A stretch of 64,000 bases of DNA from an uncultured Collinsella sp. (GCA_958427145.1 CAUAAZ010000004.1:1-64000); one strand, 5' to 3'; counted from the first letter of the stretch, positions 25,379 through 34,714 are shown. Notes: generated from the letters alone by a model not told the origin. Numbers and translations: made by a program.

Positions 25379-27616
25379 TTACTCGCTGTAGCGGGTGGCG
25401 ATGGCGGCTCGCACCATGCCGGTGCTCATGAGGTAGGTCACCAGGAAGTAGCCACCATAGGCTGCCAGGAAGATTGCACAGGTGAGGCCCACGGTGCCGC
25501 CGATGCTCATATTTCCGAAAATGCTCACCAGCTCGATGATCACCTTAAGTGCCACAAAGGAGTGCACCAGGCCCACTGCCAGCGGGAACAGGAAGAATAC
25601 CGCCTGCTGTGCCATCACCGAATGGCGAATCTGGCGGTCGTCGCAGCCAATCTGTGCCAGCACACGATAGCTGCGGCTACCGTCGGCCACGTTGGAGAGT
25701 TGCTGAATCGACAGAATCGCCGCGCATGCAACGACCAATACAAAGCCGATGTAGATGGCTAGGTAGCTAATAAGACCGTTCATTTGTGCTGCTTGCGCGT
25801 ACATCTCGGAGCGTGTGATGAAGGTTCCCCACGACCCCGGCTCCTTGCCGTCAACGAGCAGATTGTCGAGCACAGTGTATTTAATACTCTCGTCTGCCTC
25901 GGTCGTATCCATCCCCTGTTTGTAGTTAACGAGCAGACTACTGGAATACGGCTGCAGATTAAGTTGGGACAACAGCTCGTCGGCAACGACGACGGTACCC
26001 CCATTACTGCCCATCGCCGAGTTGGCGATGGCCGCCGTATCTTCGTCCGACTTATCGGTTGCGGGCTTGAGCGTATGCCCGCCCAAGGTAAGGGTATGGC
26101 CGCCAGCCATATACTTGGTGTACAGGTCGACCAGCTCGCCGCCCATATCACACGTGAGCAGATACTGGTCGTGACCGATGTGCACCGGCTCCTTGCCCAT
26201 CATCTGGCGCAGTTTGTTGTACTGACTTGCCGGCGTCACAGACAGGCCTGTCATGTCGGCATTGCTACCCCCGAACGCCTTGGGAAGCTTTTCGCCCATG
26301 GTCTTGCACATCTCACTTGGGGTCACCGAAGGATCCGAGCCGCCAAGCGGGTAACTCAGATACGAATCGATCTGCACATGCTCACCGGCAACATCGGCGA
26401 TATTGACCTTCTTGCCGGTCTCGTCGTTGTTGTCCGCCGACTTGCCTTTAATACCGTCTGCAACGTTATCGGGGTCGACACGATCGCCGTGCCATGCGGA
26501 GTACAAATCGACCGTACTATCGGCCAGCACCATGCGATCGGCCTCAGACGGATTGACGTACTCTTTGTAGTAGTCGAGCGTATCGGGCGTGTAATAGACA
26601 TACGTCTGAGACACGTCAACAGGGTTATAGCGCTCCAGATTCTCGTTCATCACGTTGGCAATCGACATACCGCACGTCACCGAGGTGATGGCCAAAAACA
26701 GGAGCATCGCGATGACGCCCATCGAAAAGCACACCGTGTTGACCTTGGCCGCAAGCTGGCGCACGGTAAACATGTTGAGGCCGCGCCAATACACGCCGCG
26801 CAGGCTCTGCAGCAGCTTGATGAGCATGCCCGAGAGTCCCCAGAACAGGGCAAAGGTGCCCACGGTAACCATAGCGGTTGTAATACCAAACTGGTTCATG
26901 GCCTCTTGCAGCTTGCTGTCCGTCGCGGTTAGCGGGAACCCATCACGGAGCAGACGGTAATAGGCCACGCCCACAAGCACCACGCCCACAGCAAAGATGG
27001 CAATCGCAATCCAGGGGTTGCGTGTCTTGATGCTCTCGTTGCGACGCTCGGCACCCATAAGCTCGATGAGTTTGGTACGACGCACGGCGCGAAGGTTCAG
27101 CAGTAGCGTGAGCACAAACATTACGAGCATGCAGGCAAGGGTCAGATTGAACGCATGCACCGAGAAAAAGAAGTGGAAATTGGCGATCTGTGTCTTAAAG
27201 AGCGAGGCCGTAAAGAACGTCATGAGCTGGGAGAGTCCCACACCCAGCACAATGCCGGCGACAAAGGCCACGACCGATACTATCACGGTCTCGAGCGCCA
27301 TGATCGTGGCGACGCGCCCGCGCCCCATGCCGAGCACCTGGTACAGGCCAAACTCCTTCTTGCGGCGTTTCATGATGAAGTTATTGGCATACACCATCAA
27401 AAAGGCCATAACACCGGCCAAAAAGTACGTCAGGTCGCCGAGCATGCTGCCCATTACCTGCGCCAAGCCCTTTTCATCGATTCCGGCGATGTCAACCTGC
27501 ATCGAGATGGTGTTAAAGGCATAGAAGACCGTGACGCCCAGGGTGAGCGTCAAAAGGTAGACGAGGTAGTCGCGGCCGGCACGGCGGACGTTGCCCCAAG
27601 CGAGTTTACAGAGCAT
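25379..27616 (-). CDS. ABC transporter permease, FtsX/MacB/BceB-like
   Basis: A 745-residue permease. It has an N-terminal helix and large soluble regions between membrane helices. FtsX-like cores are seen at about residues 55-250 and near the C-terminus, where four helices form the last FtsX domain (ACAAILSIQQLSNVADGSRSYRVLAQIGCDDRQIR). The middle extracytoplasmic part (about 330-600) is Asp-rich. The ATG at 27616 lies inside the 3' end of the ATPase gene, giving an overlap of about ten bases and hence coupled synthesis. No two-component system is adjacent, unlike typical BceAB modules. Likely functions are antimicrobial-peptide resistance or lipoprotein/lipid release; the sequence does not decide. 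Confidence 0.85.
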   Translation of the reverse strand: MLCKLAWGNVRRAGRDYLVYLLTLTLGVTVFYAFNTISMQVDIAGIDEKGLAQVMGSMLGDLTYFLAGVMAFLMVYANNFIMKRRKKEFGLYQVLGMGRGRVATIMALETVIVSVVAFVAGIVLGVGLSQLMTFFTASLFKTQIANFHFFFSVHAFNLTLACMLVMFVLTLLLNLRAVRRTKLIELMGAERRNESIKTRNPWIAIAIFAVGVVLVGVAYYRLLRDGFPLTATDSKLQEAMNQFGITTAMVTVGTFALFWGLSGMLIKLLQSLRGVYWRGLNMFTVRQLAAKVNTVCFSMGVIAMLLFLAITSVTCGMSIANVMNENLERYNPVDVSQTYVYYTPDTLDYYKEYVNPSEADRMVLADSTVDLYSAWHGDRVDPDNVADGIKGKSADNNDETGKKVNIADVAGEHVQIDSYLSYPLGGSDPSVTPSEMCKTMGEKLPKAFGGSNADMTGLSVTPASQYNKLRQMMGKEPVHIGHDQYLLTCDMGGELVDLYTKYMAGGHTLTLGGHTLKPATDKSDEDTAAIANSAMGSNGGTVVVADELLSQLNLQPYSSSLLVNYKQGMDTTEADESIKYTVLDNLLVDGKEPGSWGTFITRSEMYAQAAQMNGLISYLAIYIGFVLVVACAAILSIQQLSNVADGSRSYRVLAQIGCDDRQIRHSVMAQQAVFFLFPLAVGLVHSFVALKVIIELVSIFGNMSIGGTVGLTCAIFLAAYGGYFLVTYLMSTGMVRAAIATRYSE

Positions 27617-28391
27617 CGGAGCCCTCACCGCCCATCATGGCAACGACCTCCATAATGCGGTCGAAAAACTCTCGGCGGTCGGTGTCGCCGCGGCGCAGCT
27701 CGGTGAAGATCTTGCCGTCGCGGATAAACAACACACGGCTCGTGTAGCTGGCAGCAAAGCTGTCATGCGTGACCATGAGCACGGTGGCGCGCAGGCGGCG
27801 ATTGAGGGCCTCCAGGCTCTCGAGCAGCAGGCGAGCGCTCTTGGAATCGAGGGCGCCGGTGGGCTCGTCGGCCATAATCATAGTGGGGTCGGTGACGAGC
27901 GCGCGAGCCGCGGCAACGCGCTGCTGCTGACCGCCGGACATCTGGTAGGGATACTTGTCGAGCACCTGACTGATGGACAGGCGCGCTGCAACATCCTGCA
28001 CGCGAGTCGAGATCTCTGCCGAGTTAGTGCGGGCGATGGTGAGCGGCAGGGCGATGTTCTCGCGTGCCGTGAGCGTATCGAGCAGGTTGGAGTCCTGGAA
28101 GATAAAGCCGAGCTCCTCGCGGCGGAACTGCGAAAGCTTGGCCTGCTTCATGCGCGTCACATCCTGGCCGTTGATGCGAATGATGCCGCTCGTGGCGCTG
28201 TCGATGGTCGACACGCAGTTGAGCAGTGTCGACTTGCCCGAGCCCGAGGCGCCCATGATGCCCACGAACTCGCCGCGATTGACGGTAAAGTTGACGTCGT
28301 TGAGCGCGCGGGTCACGTTGCCCAGCGCTCCATATACTTTTTCGAGATGCGCGACCTCCAGTACCGGGGTCGCCATGTGCGTGGTTTGCAT
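27606..28391 (-). CDS. ABC transporter ATP-binding protein (LolD/BceA/MacB type)
   Basis: A 261-residue ATPase that powers the overlapping FtsX-like permease. It shows Walker A GASGSGKST, Q-loop FIFQDSNLL, signature MSGGQQQRVAAARAL, Walker B IMADEPTGALDSKS and H-loop VTHD. DEPTGALD and the short Q-loop region are typical of the LolD/MacB class rather than of importers. ATG 28391 has AAAGGA six bases upstream. The two genes form a closed operon on the minus strand, divergent from the NUDIX-Vsr gene. Confidence 0.92.
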   Translation of the reverse strand: MQTTHMATPVLEVAHLEKVYGALGNVTRALNDVNFTVNRGEFVGIMGASGSGKSTLLNCVSTIDSATSGIIRINGQDVTRMKQAKLSQFRREELGFIFQDSNLLDTLTARENIALPLTIARTNSAEISTRVQDVAARLSISQVLDKYPYQMSGGQQQRVAAARALVTDPTMIMADEPTGALDSKSARLLLESLEALNRRLRATVLMVTHDSFAASYTSRVLFIRDGKIFTELRRGDTDRREFFDRIMEVVAMMGGEGSDAL

Positions 28392-28539
28392 ACCGAGTCC
28401 TTTCTTGCAATTAGTCTACGGCATCTATAGTCGCAAGAAGACGAGTCGGCTACCATCGATATGGCTTACGCTTGCCTTACCGTTGTGTAAGGTAGGGGTA
28501 GCTACCCTGCCACGTGTTGATGTTGAGAGAGGACTCCTG

Positions 28540-29529
28540 TTGAAGACTGTTCATGTTGCCGCTGGGATCATTCGCAAGGATGGATCTGACGAGCTGCTTG
28601 CCGTGCAGCGCGGCTACGGCGACATGCAGGGACTTTGGGAGTTCCCCGGTGGCAAGCTCATGCGCGGCGAGACGCCCGAGGACGCCGTACGCCGCGAGCT
28701 CATGGAAGAACTGCAGGTAAAAGTCACCAACCTGCGCGATTTCTATACCGTTGAGTACGACTACCCCGATTTTCATCTCTCCATGGAGTGCTACTACTGC
28801 TCGATGGCCAAAGAGTCCGGCGAGCCCCAGAAGCACGACCGCCAGCTCGATATCCGCTGGATTCCACGCACCTCGCTTGCCACCGTTGAGTGGATGCCCG
28901 CCGACAAAGGGCTTATCGATGCGCTGATTGAGTTAAAGGAAGATCGGCTTGAGGCCAACAGCACTGCCAAAGATGCCATGGCCGCCACGACCGACGAGCC
29001 CGCTTCCAAGCCCAAACGCGCACCTAAGCGCCGCAGCAAGAAGCGCCCCAAGCCCGGCCTGCTGGACGGCATCGACACCTCGGACCTTTCCGCCGACGAG
29101 CGTGAACTGGTGCGCCGTCGCGCCGCCATCAAAAAGTCCATGAAGGGCAACAAGCGCGCCAACACCAAGCCCGAGCTGCTCGTACGACAGCGCCTGCGGG
29201 CCGCGGGCCTTACGGGCTATCGTTTGGAATGGAAGGTACCCGGCAAGCCCGACATCGCCTTCCCCGGGCGCAAGATCGCCATCTTCGTCAACGGCTGCTT
29301 TTGGCATCGCTGCCCTAAGTGCAATCCAAGCCAGCCCAAGCGCAACGTTGAGTTTTGGGAGGCAAAGTTTCGCCGCAACGTCGAGCGCGACCGAGCAGCC
29401 ATCAACGCACTTACCCAAATGGGCTGGACGCCCATCACCGTCTGGGAATGTGAGCTCAAGAAAGACCGCATCGATGCCACCATGGAAAAGGTCATCGAGC
29501 GGGTGCGGGCCGCAGAGCCGCAGCGCTAA
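28540..29529 (+). CDS. Fusion of NUDIX (MutT-like) hydrolase and Vsr-type DNA endonuclease
   Basis: A 329-residue protein with two repair domains. Residues 1-130 form a NUDIX fold with box GKLMRGETPEDAVRRELMEEL (Gly38, Glu44, Arg52, Glu53, Glu56, Glu57) and are MutT-like, so they would hydrolyse oxidised or other abnormal nucleoside triphosphates. Residues 150-173 are a Lys/Arg/Pro-rich linker. Residues 195-320 match very-short-patch repair endonucleases: NTKPELLVRQRL, GKPDIAFPGRKIAIFVNGCFW with the catalytic Asp, and TVWECEL. The start is TTG 28540 with GAGAGGA upstream; no ATG is available near the NUDIX start. There is no Dcm methylase beside it. It stands alone. Confidence 0.85.
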   Translation: MKTVHVAAGIIRKDGSDELLAVQRGYGDMQGLWEFPGGKLMRGETPEDAVRRELMEELQVKVTNLRDFYTVEYDYPDFHLSMECYYCSMAKESGEPQKHDRQLDIRWIPRTSLATVEWMPADKGLIDALIELKEDRLEANSTAKDAMAATTDEPASKPKRAPKRRSKKRPKPGLLDGIDTSDLSADERELVRRRAAIKKSMKGNKRANTKPELLVRQRLRAAGLTGYRLEWKVPGKPDIAFPGRKIAIFVNGCFWHRCPKCNPSQPKRNVEFWEAKFRRNVERDRAAINALTQMGWTPITVWECELKKDRIDATMEKVIERVRAAEPQR

Positions 29530-30061
29530 GAACGAGCCGTCCACACGCCCCACACAGGCGAGCCACATCCGCGCCACAAACCTTAGAAAGCCCTTAAGCT
29601 CAAAACCTTTCAAGAGTGTTACCCGATAGCTTTGACCTGCGGTTTCATTGTTACATCAAATCTGATTAAGCCTTTCTTTAGCGCTTCTTTGCAACAGCCG
29701 CGGCATAATACTGCCAACGCACGGGACCTAGCAGCACACCCCGTGCGCAACCTTTTGGTGGACATCGAGGAGGCCGCATAAGCATGCATTCTTCCAATGA
29801 CGCAGCACAGCAGCCATCCCTAACACATGCAGACCTTTTCTCCTTCCCCCCGACACAGAGAAACGGCCTCCTCGACTCCCCAACCACAAAAGCCAAACGC
29901 TCAACCGACCAGAGCCACAACTTACGAGCATCGTTCGAAAAGCTCCAAGCATCTCTAGACAAAACCTTCCCCAACCAAGCCCGGGCATACTAACCCCTCA
30001 TCAACAAAGCGCCCCTCGCGCCCCATCCTTTCCGCCCTAACGCCACAAGGGCGATCGAGCA
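29530..30061. other. Region with a doubtful small gene
   Basis: Apart from the candidate small frame at 29784-29993 nothing convincing is seen. A CATAATACT segment near 29702-29710 could be a -10 box, but no matching -35 was found at the right distance. Confidence 0.35.
29784..29993 (+). CDS. Small hypothetical protein
   Basis: A 69-codon frame starts at ATG 29784 with GAGGAGG ten bases upstream. The product is polar, with SFEKLQASLDKTF near the end as a possible amphipathic helix, and has no membrane segment. Codon use is more AC-rich than in neighbouring genes and third positions are less G-rich, which argues against a long-established gene. No family is recognised. It may be real or chance. 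Confidence 0.3.
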   Translation: MHSSNDAAQQPSLTHADLFSFPPTQRNGLLDSPTTKAKRSTDQSHNLRASFEKLQASLDKTFPNQARAY

Positions 30062-30206
30062 GGGCCGTCCGGAAACGGAAAAGGGCCTATCTCTCAGAAC
30101 ATTCCGCAGGACGGAGGAAGCCCCGCAGCGCGTAGCGCGCAGCGGGGCTTCCGACATGTCCGAGGACGTTCTGAGAGATAGGCCCTTTTCCGTTTCCGGA
30201 CGGCCC
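30062..30206. repeat. Structured element, core ACATTCCGCAG / CGAGGAC (copy 3)
   Basis: Perfect 39-bp outer arms (30062-30100 and 30168-30206) enclose the conserved core halves and an 11-bp apical stem (GGAAGCCCCGC, 30116-30126, with 30142-30152). It begins about 25 bases 3' of the aldolase stop, preceded by the GGGAACTC...ATCCCACCGG lead seen also before copy 2. Confidence 0.85.
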
Positions 30207-30230
30207 GGTGGGATCAGAGTTCCCTTGCTG

Positions 30231-31088
30231 TTACTCTGCTTTGCCCACAGAGTTGAGGTTGGTCATGCGGATCTTAACCAGCTCGGTGATCTCACGCATG
30301 CCCTCCTTGGCCGGCTTCTTGGGATCGAAGCAGGCGGGGTTCTCGGCCATGTAGGCCATGAAGCCCTTGGTGTAGGCCTGACGCAGCTCGGTGGCGTAGT
30401 TGACCTTGCAGATGCCGTTCTTCACGGCCTCGGCAACCTGCTCATCGGGCACACCGGAGGTGCCGTGCAGGACCAGCGGCACGTCGACGGCGTCGCGGAT
30501 GGCCTTGACCACGGACTGCTCGATGTGCGGATCGCTCGTGTACACACCGTGGCTGGTGCCAACGCCAATTGCGAGGGAGGTGCAGCCGGTACGCTCGACG
30601 AACTCCTTGGCCTCGGCCGGATCGGTGTAGGGGCTCTCGCCCTCAACCGCGGGACCGTCGTCCTCCTTGCCGCCAACCTTGCCGAGCTCAGCCTCGACGG
30701 GCACACCCATGGCGCGGCCAGCGTCGGCGACGGACTTGGTCAGGGCAATGTTATCCTCGAAGGACTCGTGCGAGCCGTCGATCATGACAGAGGTGTAGCC
30801 GGTGCGGAAAGCCTGCATGCAGCGGTCATAGCCATCGCCGTGATCGAGGTGCAGAGCGACGGGCACGGAAGCGCGCTCGGCGGCAGCCTTGACCATGCCG
30901 TAGAAGTAGTCCAGACCAGCGGTCTTGATGGTGCCCGGGGTGGTCTGCATGATGACGGGGGACTTGGTCTCCTCGGCAGCGGCCAGAACGGCCATAACAA
31001 ACTCGAGGTTCTCGACGTTGAACGCGCCGACGGCGTAGTGGCCGGCCTGAGCGTCCTTGAGCATCTTTTCGGTGGTAACAAGTGCCAT
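30231..31088 (-). CDS. fba: Class II fructose/tagatose-bisphosphate aldolase
   Basis: A zinc-dependent aldolase of 285 residues that splits a ketohexose 1,6-bisphosphate to dihydroxyacetone phosphate and glyceraldehyde-3-phosphate. It has the catalytic Asp82 and zinc His83 in LHLDHGDG, His180 in GTSHGV and His208 in VLHGTSG. The short chain resembles the FbaA/GatY/KbaY group rather than the long E. coli FbaA. ATG 31088 has GAGAGGAG upstream; the longer frame is not needed. No lacD is found in the window although LacA, LacB and LacC are, so this enzyme could take tagatose-1,6-bisphosphate as well as fructose-1,6-bisphosphate. That dual role is inference. Confidence 0.9.
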   Translation of the reverse strand: MALVTTEKMLKDAQAGHYAVGAFNVENLEFVMAVLAAAEETKSPVIMQTTPGTIKTAGLDYFYGMVKAAAERASVPVALHLDHGDGYDRCMQAFRTGYTSVMIDGSHESFEDNIALTKSVADAGRAMGVPVEAELGKVGGKEDDGPAVEGESPYTDPAEAKEFVERTGCTSLAIGVGTSHGVYTSDPHIEQSVVKAIRDAVDVPLVLHGTSGVPDEQVAEAVKNGICKVNYATELRQAYTKGFMAYMAENPACFDPKKPAKEGMREITELVKIRMTNLNSVGKAE

Positions 31089-31422
31089 GAGCGTTTGCTC
31101 CTCTCCCTCGCCCGCATCTGGACATCGGGCGTAGTTGTTCACAAGGCGTTTTACCTTGCGTTTTACTGCGCTCATTGTATGAAATTCAGCGTCTTTGCAC
31201 GTGCGAGATATTGAGCCCATGCAGGTCAATACCGTCGTTTTTGAAAAGTAAACGGAAGGAATTGGAGCCGAGTGGGCGTGTTCGATATTGAATTTTGGGC
31301 GTTGAGCGTCTTTCTTTTATAGAAAAGATAAGTAATCGAAAGGTGTTTTCTTACTCAAAAAGAAAATGAACGAAAATAGAGTCAACACAATTCCTGCAAA
31401 TTTAGCCGAGAATGGAGCAGAC
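31089..31422. other. Divergent promoter region between fba and the DeoR gene
   Basis: No gene is visible. GTGTTCGATATTGAA (from 31278) resembles the AATATCGAACA string upstream of the EIIA gene at 43213-43223. It could be a DeoR-type half site, but the match is short. Confidence 0.3.
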
Positions 31423-32226
31423 ATGGCCCAAGCTACCAACCGTGCTTTTGCCGACGAACGCCGCGCCGCCATCATGGAAATGCTCGAGCACAACGCCTCG
31501 GTGCAGGTAGCAGAAATCGCCCAGACCTTTGGCGTGTCCTCCGTCACCGCCCGCGCCGACCTGGACGCGCTCGCCGAAGCAGGCAAGCTGCGCCGCACAC
31601 ATGGTGGTGCCGTTTCGCTTCACAAGCGCCTGACCGTCTCCACGCAGGATCGCCGCATCAATGTCAACGTCGCCGCCAAGCAGGCCATCGCGCAAAGCGC
31701 CATCGAGCTCGTCAATGACGGCGACACGCTGCTCGTCGACTCGGGCACCACGGCGCTCGAGTTCGTCCGGCTCCTTGATCAGCGCGACGGCATCACCGTT
31801 ATCACGGCCGACATTACCATCGCCGATTATATTGACGAGAGCATGCCCTCGGTCGATGTCGTCATGCTGGGCGGGGCACTGCGCAAAGGTCATCGCTATC
31901 TGTACGGCCCACTTACCATGCAGGCTCTCCAAATGGTCCACGCCGATCTTGCCGTCATGTGCCCTGGCGCTTTTGTTCCCGGCTGCGGCTTTACGACCGA
32001 CTTTCCCCAGATGGCCGAGACCAAAACAGCTATGATCGCCGGAGCCCATCAAAGCGTCGCCCTCATGGACGCTAGCAAGGTTAACGGACGCGGCATGTAC
32101 CGCTTTGCCGAACTGACTGATGTCGACACCATCGTGATGGACCGTGACCCCGATCATGCCGTCGCCACCTCAATCGCCGAGGCCACCGACAGCGCACGTC
32201 CAGCCCTCATCATCGCCGGCGCTTAA
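31423..32226 (+). CDS. DeoR-family transcriptional regulator
   Basis: A 267-residue DeoR regulator. The N-terminal helix-turn-helix reads ERRAAIMEMLEHNASVQVAEIAQTFGVSSVTARADLDAL with the family signature LRRTHGGAV. The sensor domain follows with DGDTLLVDSGTTALEFVRLL, typical of phosphosugar-binding DeoR proteins. ATG 31423 is preferred because GGAG lies six bases upstream and the helix-turn-helix then begins at the usual distance; ATG 31366 is possible. It is divergent from the aldolase. A role as LacR-like regulator of lacABXC and the EIIA gene is plausible, since those promoters carry DeoR-type TGTTC...GAACA sites, but no direct evidence links them. Confidence 0.88.
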   Translation: MAQATNRAFADERRAAIMEMLEHNASVQVAEIAQTFGVSSVTARADLDALAEAGKLRRTHGGAVSLHKRLTVSTQDRRINVNVAAKQAIAQSAIELVNDGDTLLVDSGTTALEFVRLLDQRDGITVITADITIADYIDESMPSVDVVMLGGALRKGHRYLYGPLTMQALQMVHADLAVMCPGAFVPGCGFTTDFPQMAETKTAMIAGAHQSVALMDASKVNGRGMYRFAELTDVDTIVMDRDPDHAVATSIAEATDSARPALIIAGA

Positions 32227-32231
32227 ACAAA

Positions 32232-32268
32232 AACCACCACAAAGGTGCCTGTCCCCTTTGTGGTGGTT
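32232..32268. terminator. Bidirectional terminator between DeoR and flavodiiron genes
   Basis: AACCACCACAAAGG and CCTTTGTGGTGGTT form a perfect 14-bp stem between two convergent genes. A-rich and T-containing flanks on both sides let it serve both. Confidence 0.8.
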
Positions 32269-32300
32269 GTGATGGCTGAGCGTCAAAAGTGAGCGTGTCG

Positions 32301-33461
32301 CTACTTGGACAGCTCGTCGGCGAGGGCCTCGATCTGAGCGCGCGAGGCTTCGTTGAGCGAGCCCAGCACAGTCACCTTGTTCTGCGTCAGGGTGATGTCC
32401 TTCATGCCCTCGAGCTCCTTGGTCATAACCTTGGCAGCCGCGGGTGCCCAAGAGCCGGCCTCGACGAGCGCCACCGTACGGTTCTGGTAGGCGTGCTCGG
32501 CGAGCGTATGGATGAAGGTGCTCATGCACGGGAAGATCTCGCCCTGATAGGTGATGGAGGCGAGCACCAGACGGTCGTAGCGGAACGCATCCTCAACGGC
32601 CTCGGCCATGTCGTCACGAGCCAGGTCAAAGACGGAGACCTTCTGGCCGCGAGCCTCAAGCGCAGATGCGAGCTCCTCGACGGCAGCCTTCAGATGGCCA
32701 TACACACTCGCATAGGCGATCGTGATGCCCTCGTCCTCGGGCTGATAGCTCGACCAGGTGTTATAGGTGTCGAGGTAATAGCCCAGGTTCTCGGTCAGTA
32801 CGGGGCCGTGGAGCGGACAGATGATCTGAATGTCCAGGTCGGCGGCCTTCTTGAGCACGGTCTGCACGAACTTGCCGAACTTACCGACGATGCCAAAGTA
32901 GTAGCGGCGAGCCTCGCAAGCCCAGCCCTCGGGATCCTCGATGTCGTTGGCGCCAAACTTGCCAAAGCCGTCGGCACTAAAGAGCACCTTGTCGGTGGAC
33001 TCGTAGGAGAAGATCACCTCAGGCCAGTGAACGTTGGGGGCGCCGACAAAGGTCAGGCTGTGGCCGCCCAGGTCGAGCACATCGCCCTCTTTGACGACCA
33101 TCTTGCGCTCGGGGAAGTCGGTGCCAAAGTAGTTGACCATCATGCGGAAGGCACCCATGCTGGCCACGATCTGCGCCTGGGGATAGCGCTCCATAAAGGC
33201 AGCGATGCCGGCGGAGTGATCAGGCTCCATGTGATGGACGATCAGGTAGTCGGGCGTGCGGCCATCGAGCACGGCCTCGAGGTTGCCGAGCCACTCGTCA
33301 ACAAAACCGCCGTCGACTGAATCGGCGACAGCGATCTTTTCGCCCAAGATAACGTAGCTGTTGTATGCCATACCGTTCTCGGACACATCGTACTGGCCCT
33401 CGAACAGGTCAATGTCGTGATCGTTGACGCCAATGTAGCGGATATCCTTGGTGATCTCCAT
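32301..33461 (-). CDS. Flavodiiron protein (FprA-type A flavoprotein)
   Basis: This cytoplasmic enzyme reduces oxygen to water, or nitric oxide, with a di-iron centre and FMN, protecting anaerobes. The N-terminal metallo-beta-lactamase-like domain carries His77-x-Glu79-x-Asp81-His82 in HHMEPDHSAG, a further His in NVHWPEV, Asp in FSADGFG and His in CPLHGPV. The C-terminal flavodoxin domain (about residues 250-386) begins TIAYASVYGHLKAAVEELA. The chain has 386 residues with no extra rubredoxin domain. ATG 33461 has AGGAGG upstream. The electron donor is not encoded nearby, and the gene appears to be monocistronic. Confidence 0.92.
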   Translation of the reverse strand: MEITKDIRYIGVNDHDIDLFEGQYDVSENGMAYNSYVILGEKIAVADSVDGGFVDEWLGNLEAVLDGRTPDYLIVHHMEPDHSAGIAAFMERYPQAQIVASMGAFRMMVNYFGTDFPERKMVVKEGDVLDLGGHSLTFVGAPNVHWPEVIFSYESTDKVLFSADGFGKFGANDIEDPEGWACEARRYYFGIVGKFGKFVQTVLKKAADLDIQIICPLHGPVLTENLGYYLDTYNTWSSYQPEDEGITIAYASVYGHLKAAVEELASALEARGQKVSVFDLARDDMAEAVEDAFRYDRLVLASITYQGEIFPCMSTFIHTLAEHAYQNRTVALVEAGSWAPAAAKVMTKELEGMKDITLTQNKVTVLGSLNEASRAQIEALADELSK

Positions 33462-33590
33462 CAGGCAAAGCCTCCTAGATAGACAAAAGAGCCCGTCTAT
33501 CATAGCACTCGTCTTCATAGCCACGGCTATCTGCCAGCATCCTTATCGATTGTTATTGAGGCGGAATATATCGCCATTGACCTGCAAAAA

Positions 33591-34622
33591 CTATGTGCGC
33601 GGAGCTGCCGTGGTATGTCGAACGATAAGCTGGCCGGGAATACGAATGGCAACGGTTTTGTCCGTTGCCCCCGCCTTGGGAACCGCGTGCTCGAACACCT
33701 CGCGTCCACGCTGATGCAAATCGAATCGAACGGTCGTGAGCTCGTTGTGTGCCACAAAATCATCGAGCGAATCGTCGACGCCCACCACGCTCACGTCCTC
33801 GGGCACGCGCAGACCGCTATCGCGCAGCGCTGCAATCGCACCATTTGCCATCTGGTCGTTTGCCGCGTAAATCGCCGTCATGGTGCGATCGTGCTCGGCC
33901 AGGTACCTGCCGGCCTCGTAGCCGCTGTTGGCAGACCAGTCGCCCTCGAGCGGCTCTGCCGGCTCGATGTGTTTACGCTCGAGTGCATCCTGCCAACCGG
34001 CGCGACGAAATTGCTCGTCGACCGAGAATGACGGGCCGCCAATATAGCGAATCTGCTCGTGCCCTAGCTCAAACAGGCGATCCATAAGCAATAGCGAGCA
34101 GCCGTAATGGTCGGAATCGACCGTGGTCACCCGCGGGTGCGCGTACATGGTAACGATGACCGTGCCAATGCCCGGCAGTGGATCAAACGTCTCAAAATCG
34201 GGCGCCATGCGACTCATGCCGATGATGATGCCGTCCACCGGCAATGCGGCCATACGACGCGTGGCCTCGGCAAGCGAAAACTCCTCGGTCTTGGACATCT
34301 CGACCAGCGTGATGGCGCAATTATGCTCGCGAGCAGCGCTGGCGATGCCGTCGATCATTGAGAGGTTGCCGAACTTGGTCACATCGTTGACGCACAGGCC
34401 GACCGAATGATAACGGCCGTCGCGCAGCGAGCGACCGGCATAACTCGGACGAAAGCCGAGCTTTTGCATAGCGGCCTGTACGCGCTGGCGCGTCTGCTCG
34501 TTAACGTTAGACAAGCCGTTGGCGACGCGCGAAACCGTCTGCTGCGAAACGCCGGCAGCGCGGGCGACGTCGGCCATGGAGACCGGACGCGAACTGGTAT
34601 CGTTGGACGGGCGCCTTGCCAC
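33591..34622 (-). CDS. LacI-family regulator, probable galactose (galKT) repressor
   Basis: A 343-residue LacI/GalR protein with N-terminal helix-turn-helix SMADVARAAGVSQQTVSRVANGLS and a sugar-binding domain. The specificity residues between VS and TVSR are Gln-Gln. It starts at GTG 34622. It is divergent from galK, and the gap contains three copies of an ATGTTAACGTACTCAT-type operator, so it most likely controls galKT and itself. It belongs to the same subgroup as the three regulators of the PTS/GH1 modules further on: FRPSYAGRSLRDG is nearly the same in all four. Confidence 0.88.
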   Translation of the reverse strand: MARRPSNDTSSRPVSMADVARAAGVSQQTVSRVANGLSNVNEQTRQRVQAAMQKLGFRPSYAGRSLRDGRYHSVGLCVNDVTKFGNLSMIDGIASAAREHNCAITLVEMSKTEEFSLAEATRRMAALPVDGIIIGMSRMAPDFETFDPLPGIGTVIVTMYAHPRVTTVDSDHYGCSLLLMDRLFELGHEQIRYIGGPSFSVDEQFRRAGWQDALERKHIEPAEPLEGDWSANSGYEAGRYLAEHDRTMTAIYAANDQMANGAIAALRDSGLRVPEDVSVVGVDDSLDDFVAHNELTTVRFDLHQRGREVFEHAVPKAGATDKTVAIRIPGQLIVRHTTAAPRT

Positions 34623-34714
34623 AGGATCACCTTCACCCTTGCGAGATCTGAATAGCGTGAATGCCGGCCCGGGCAGAAATACATCCCGCGCCGAGACCCG
34701 CTATCGTCGGACGC

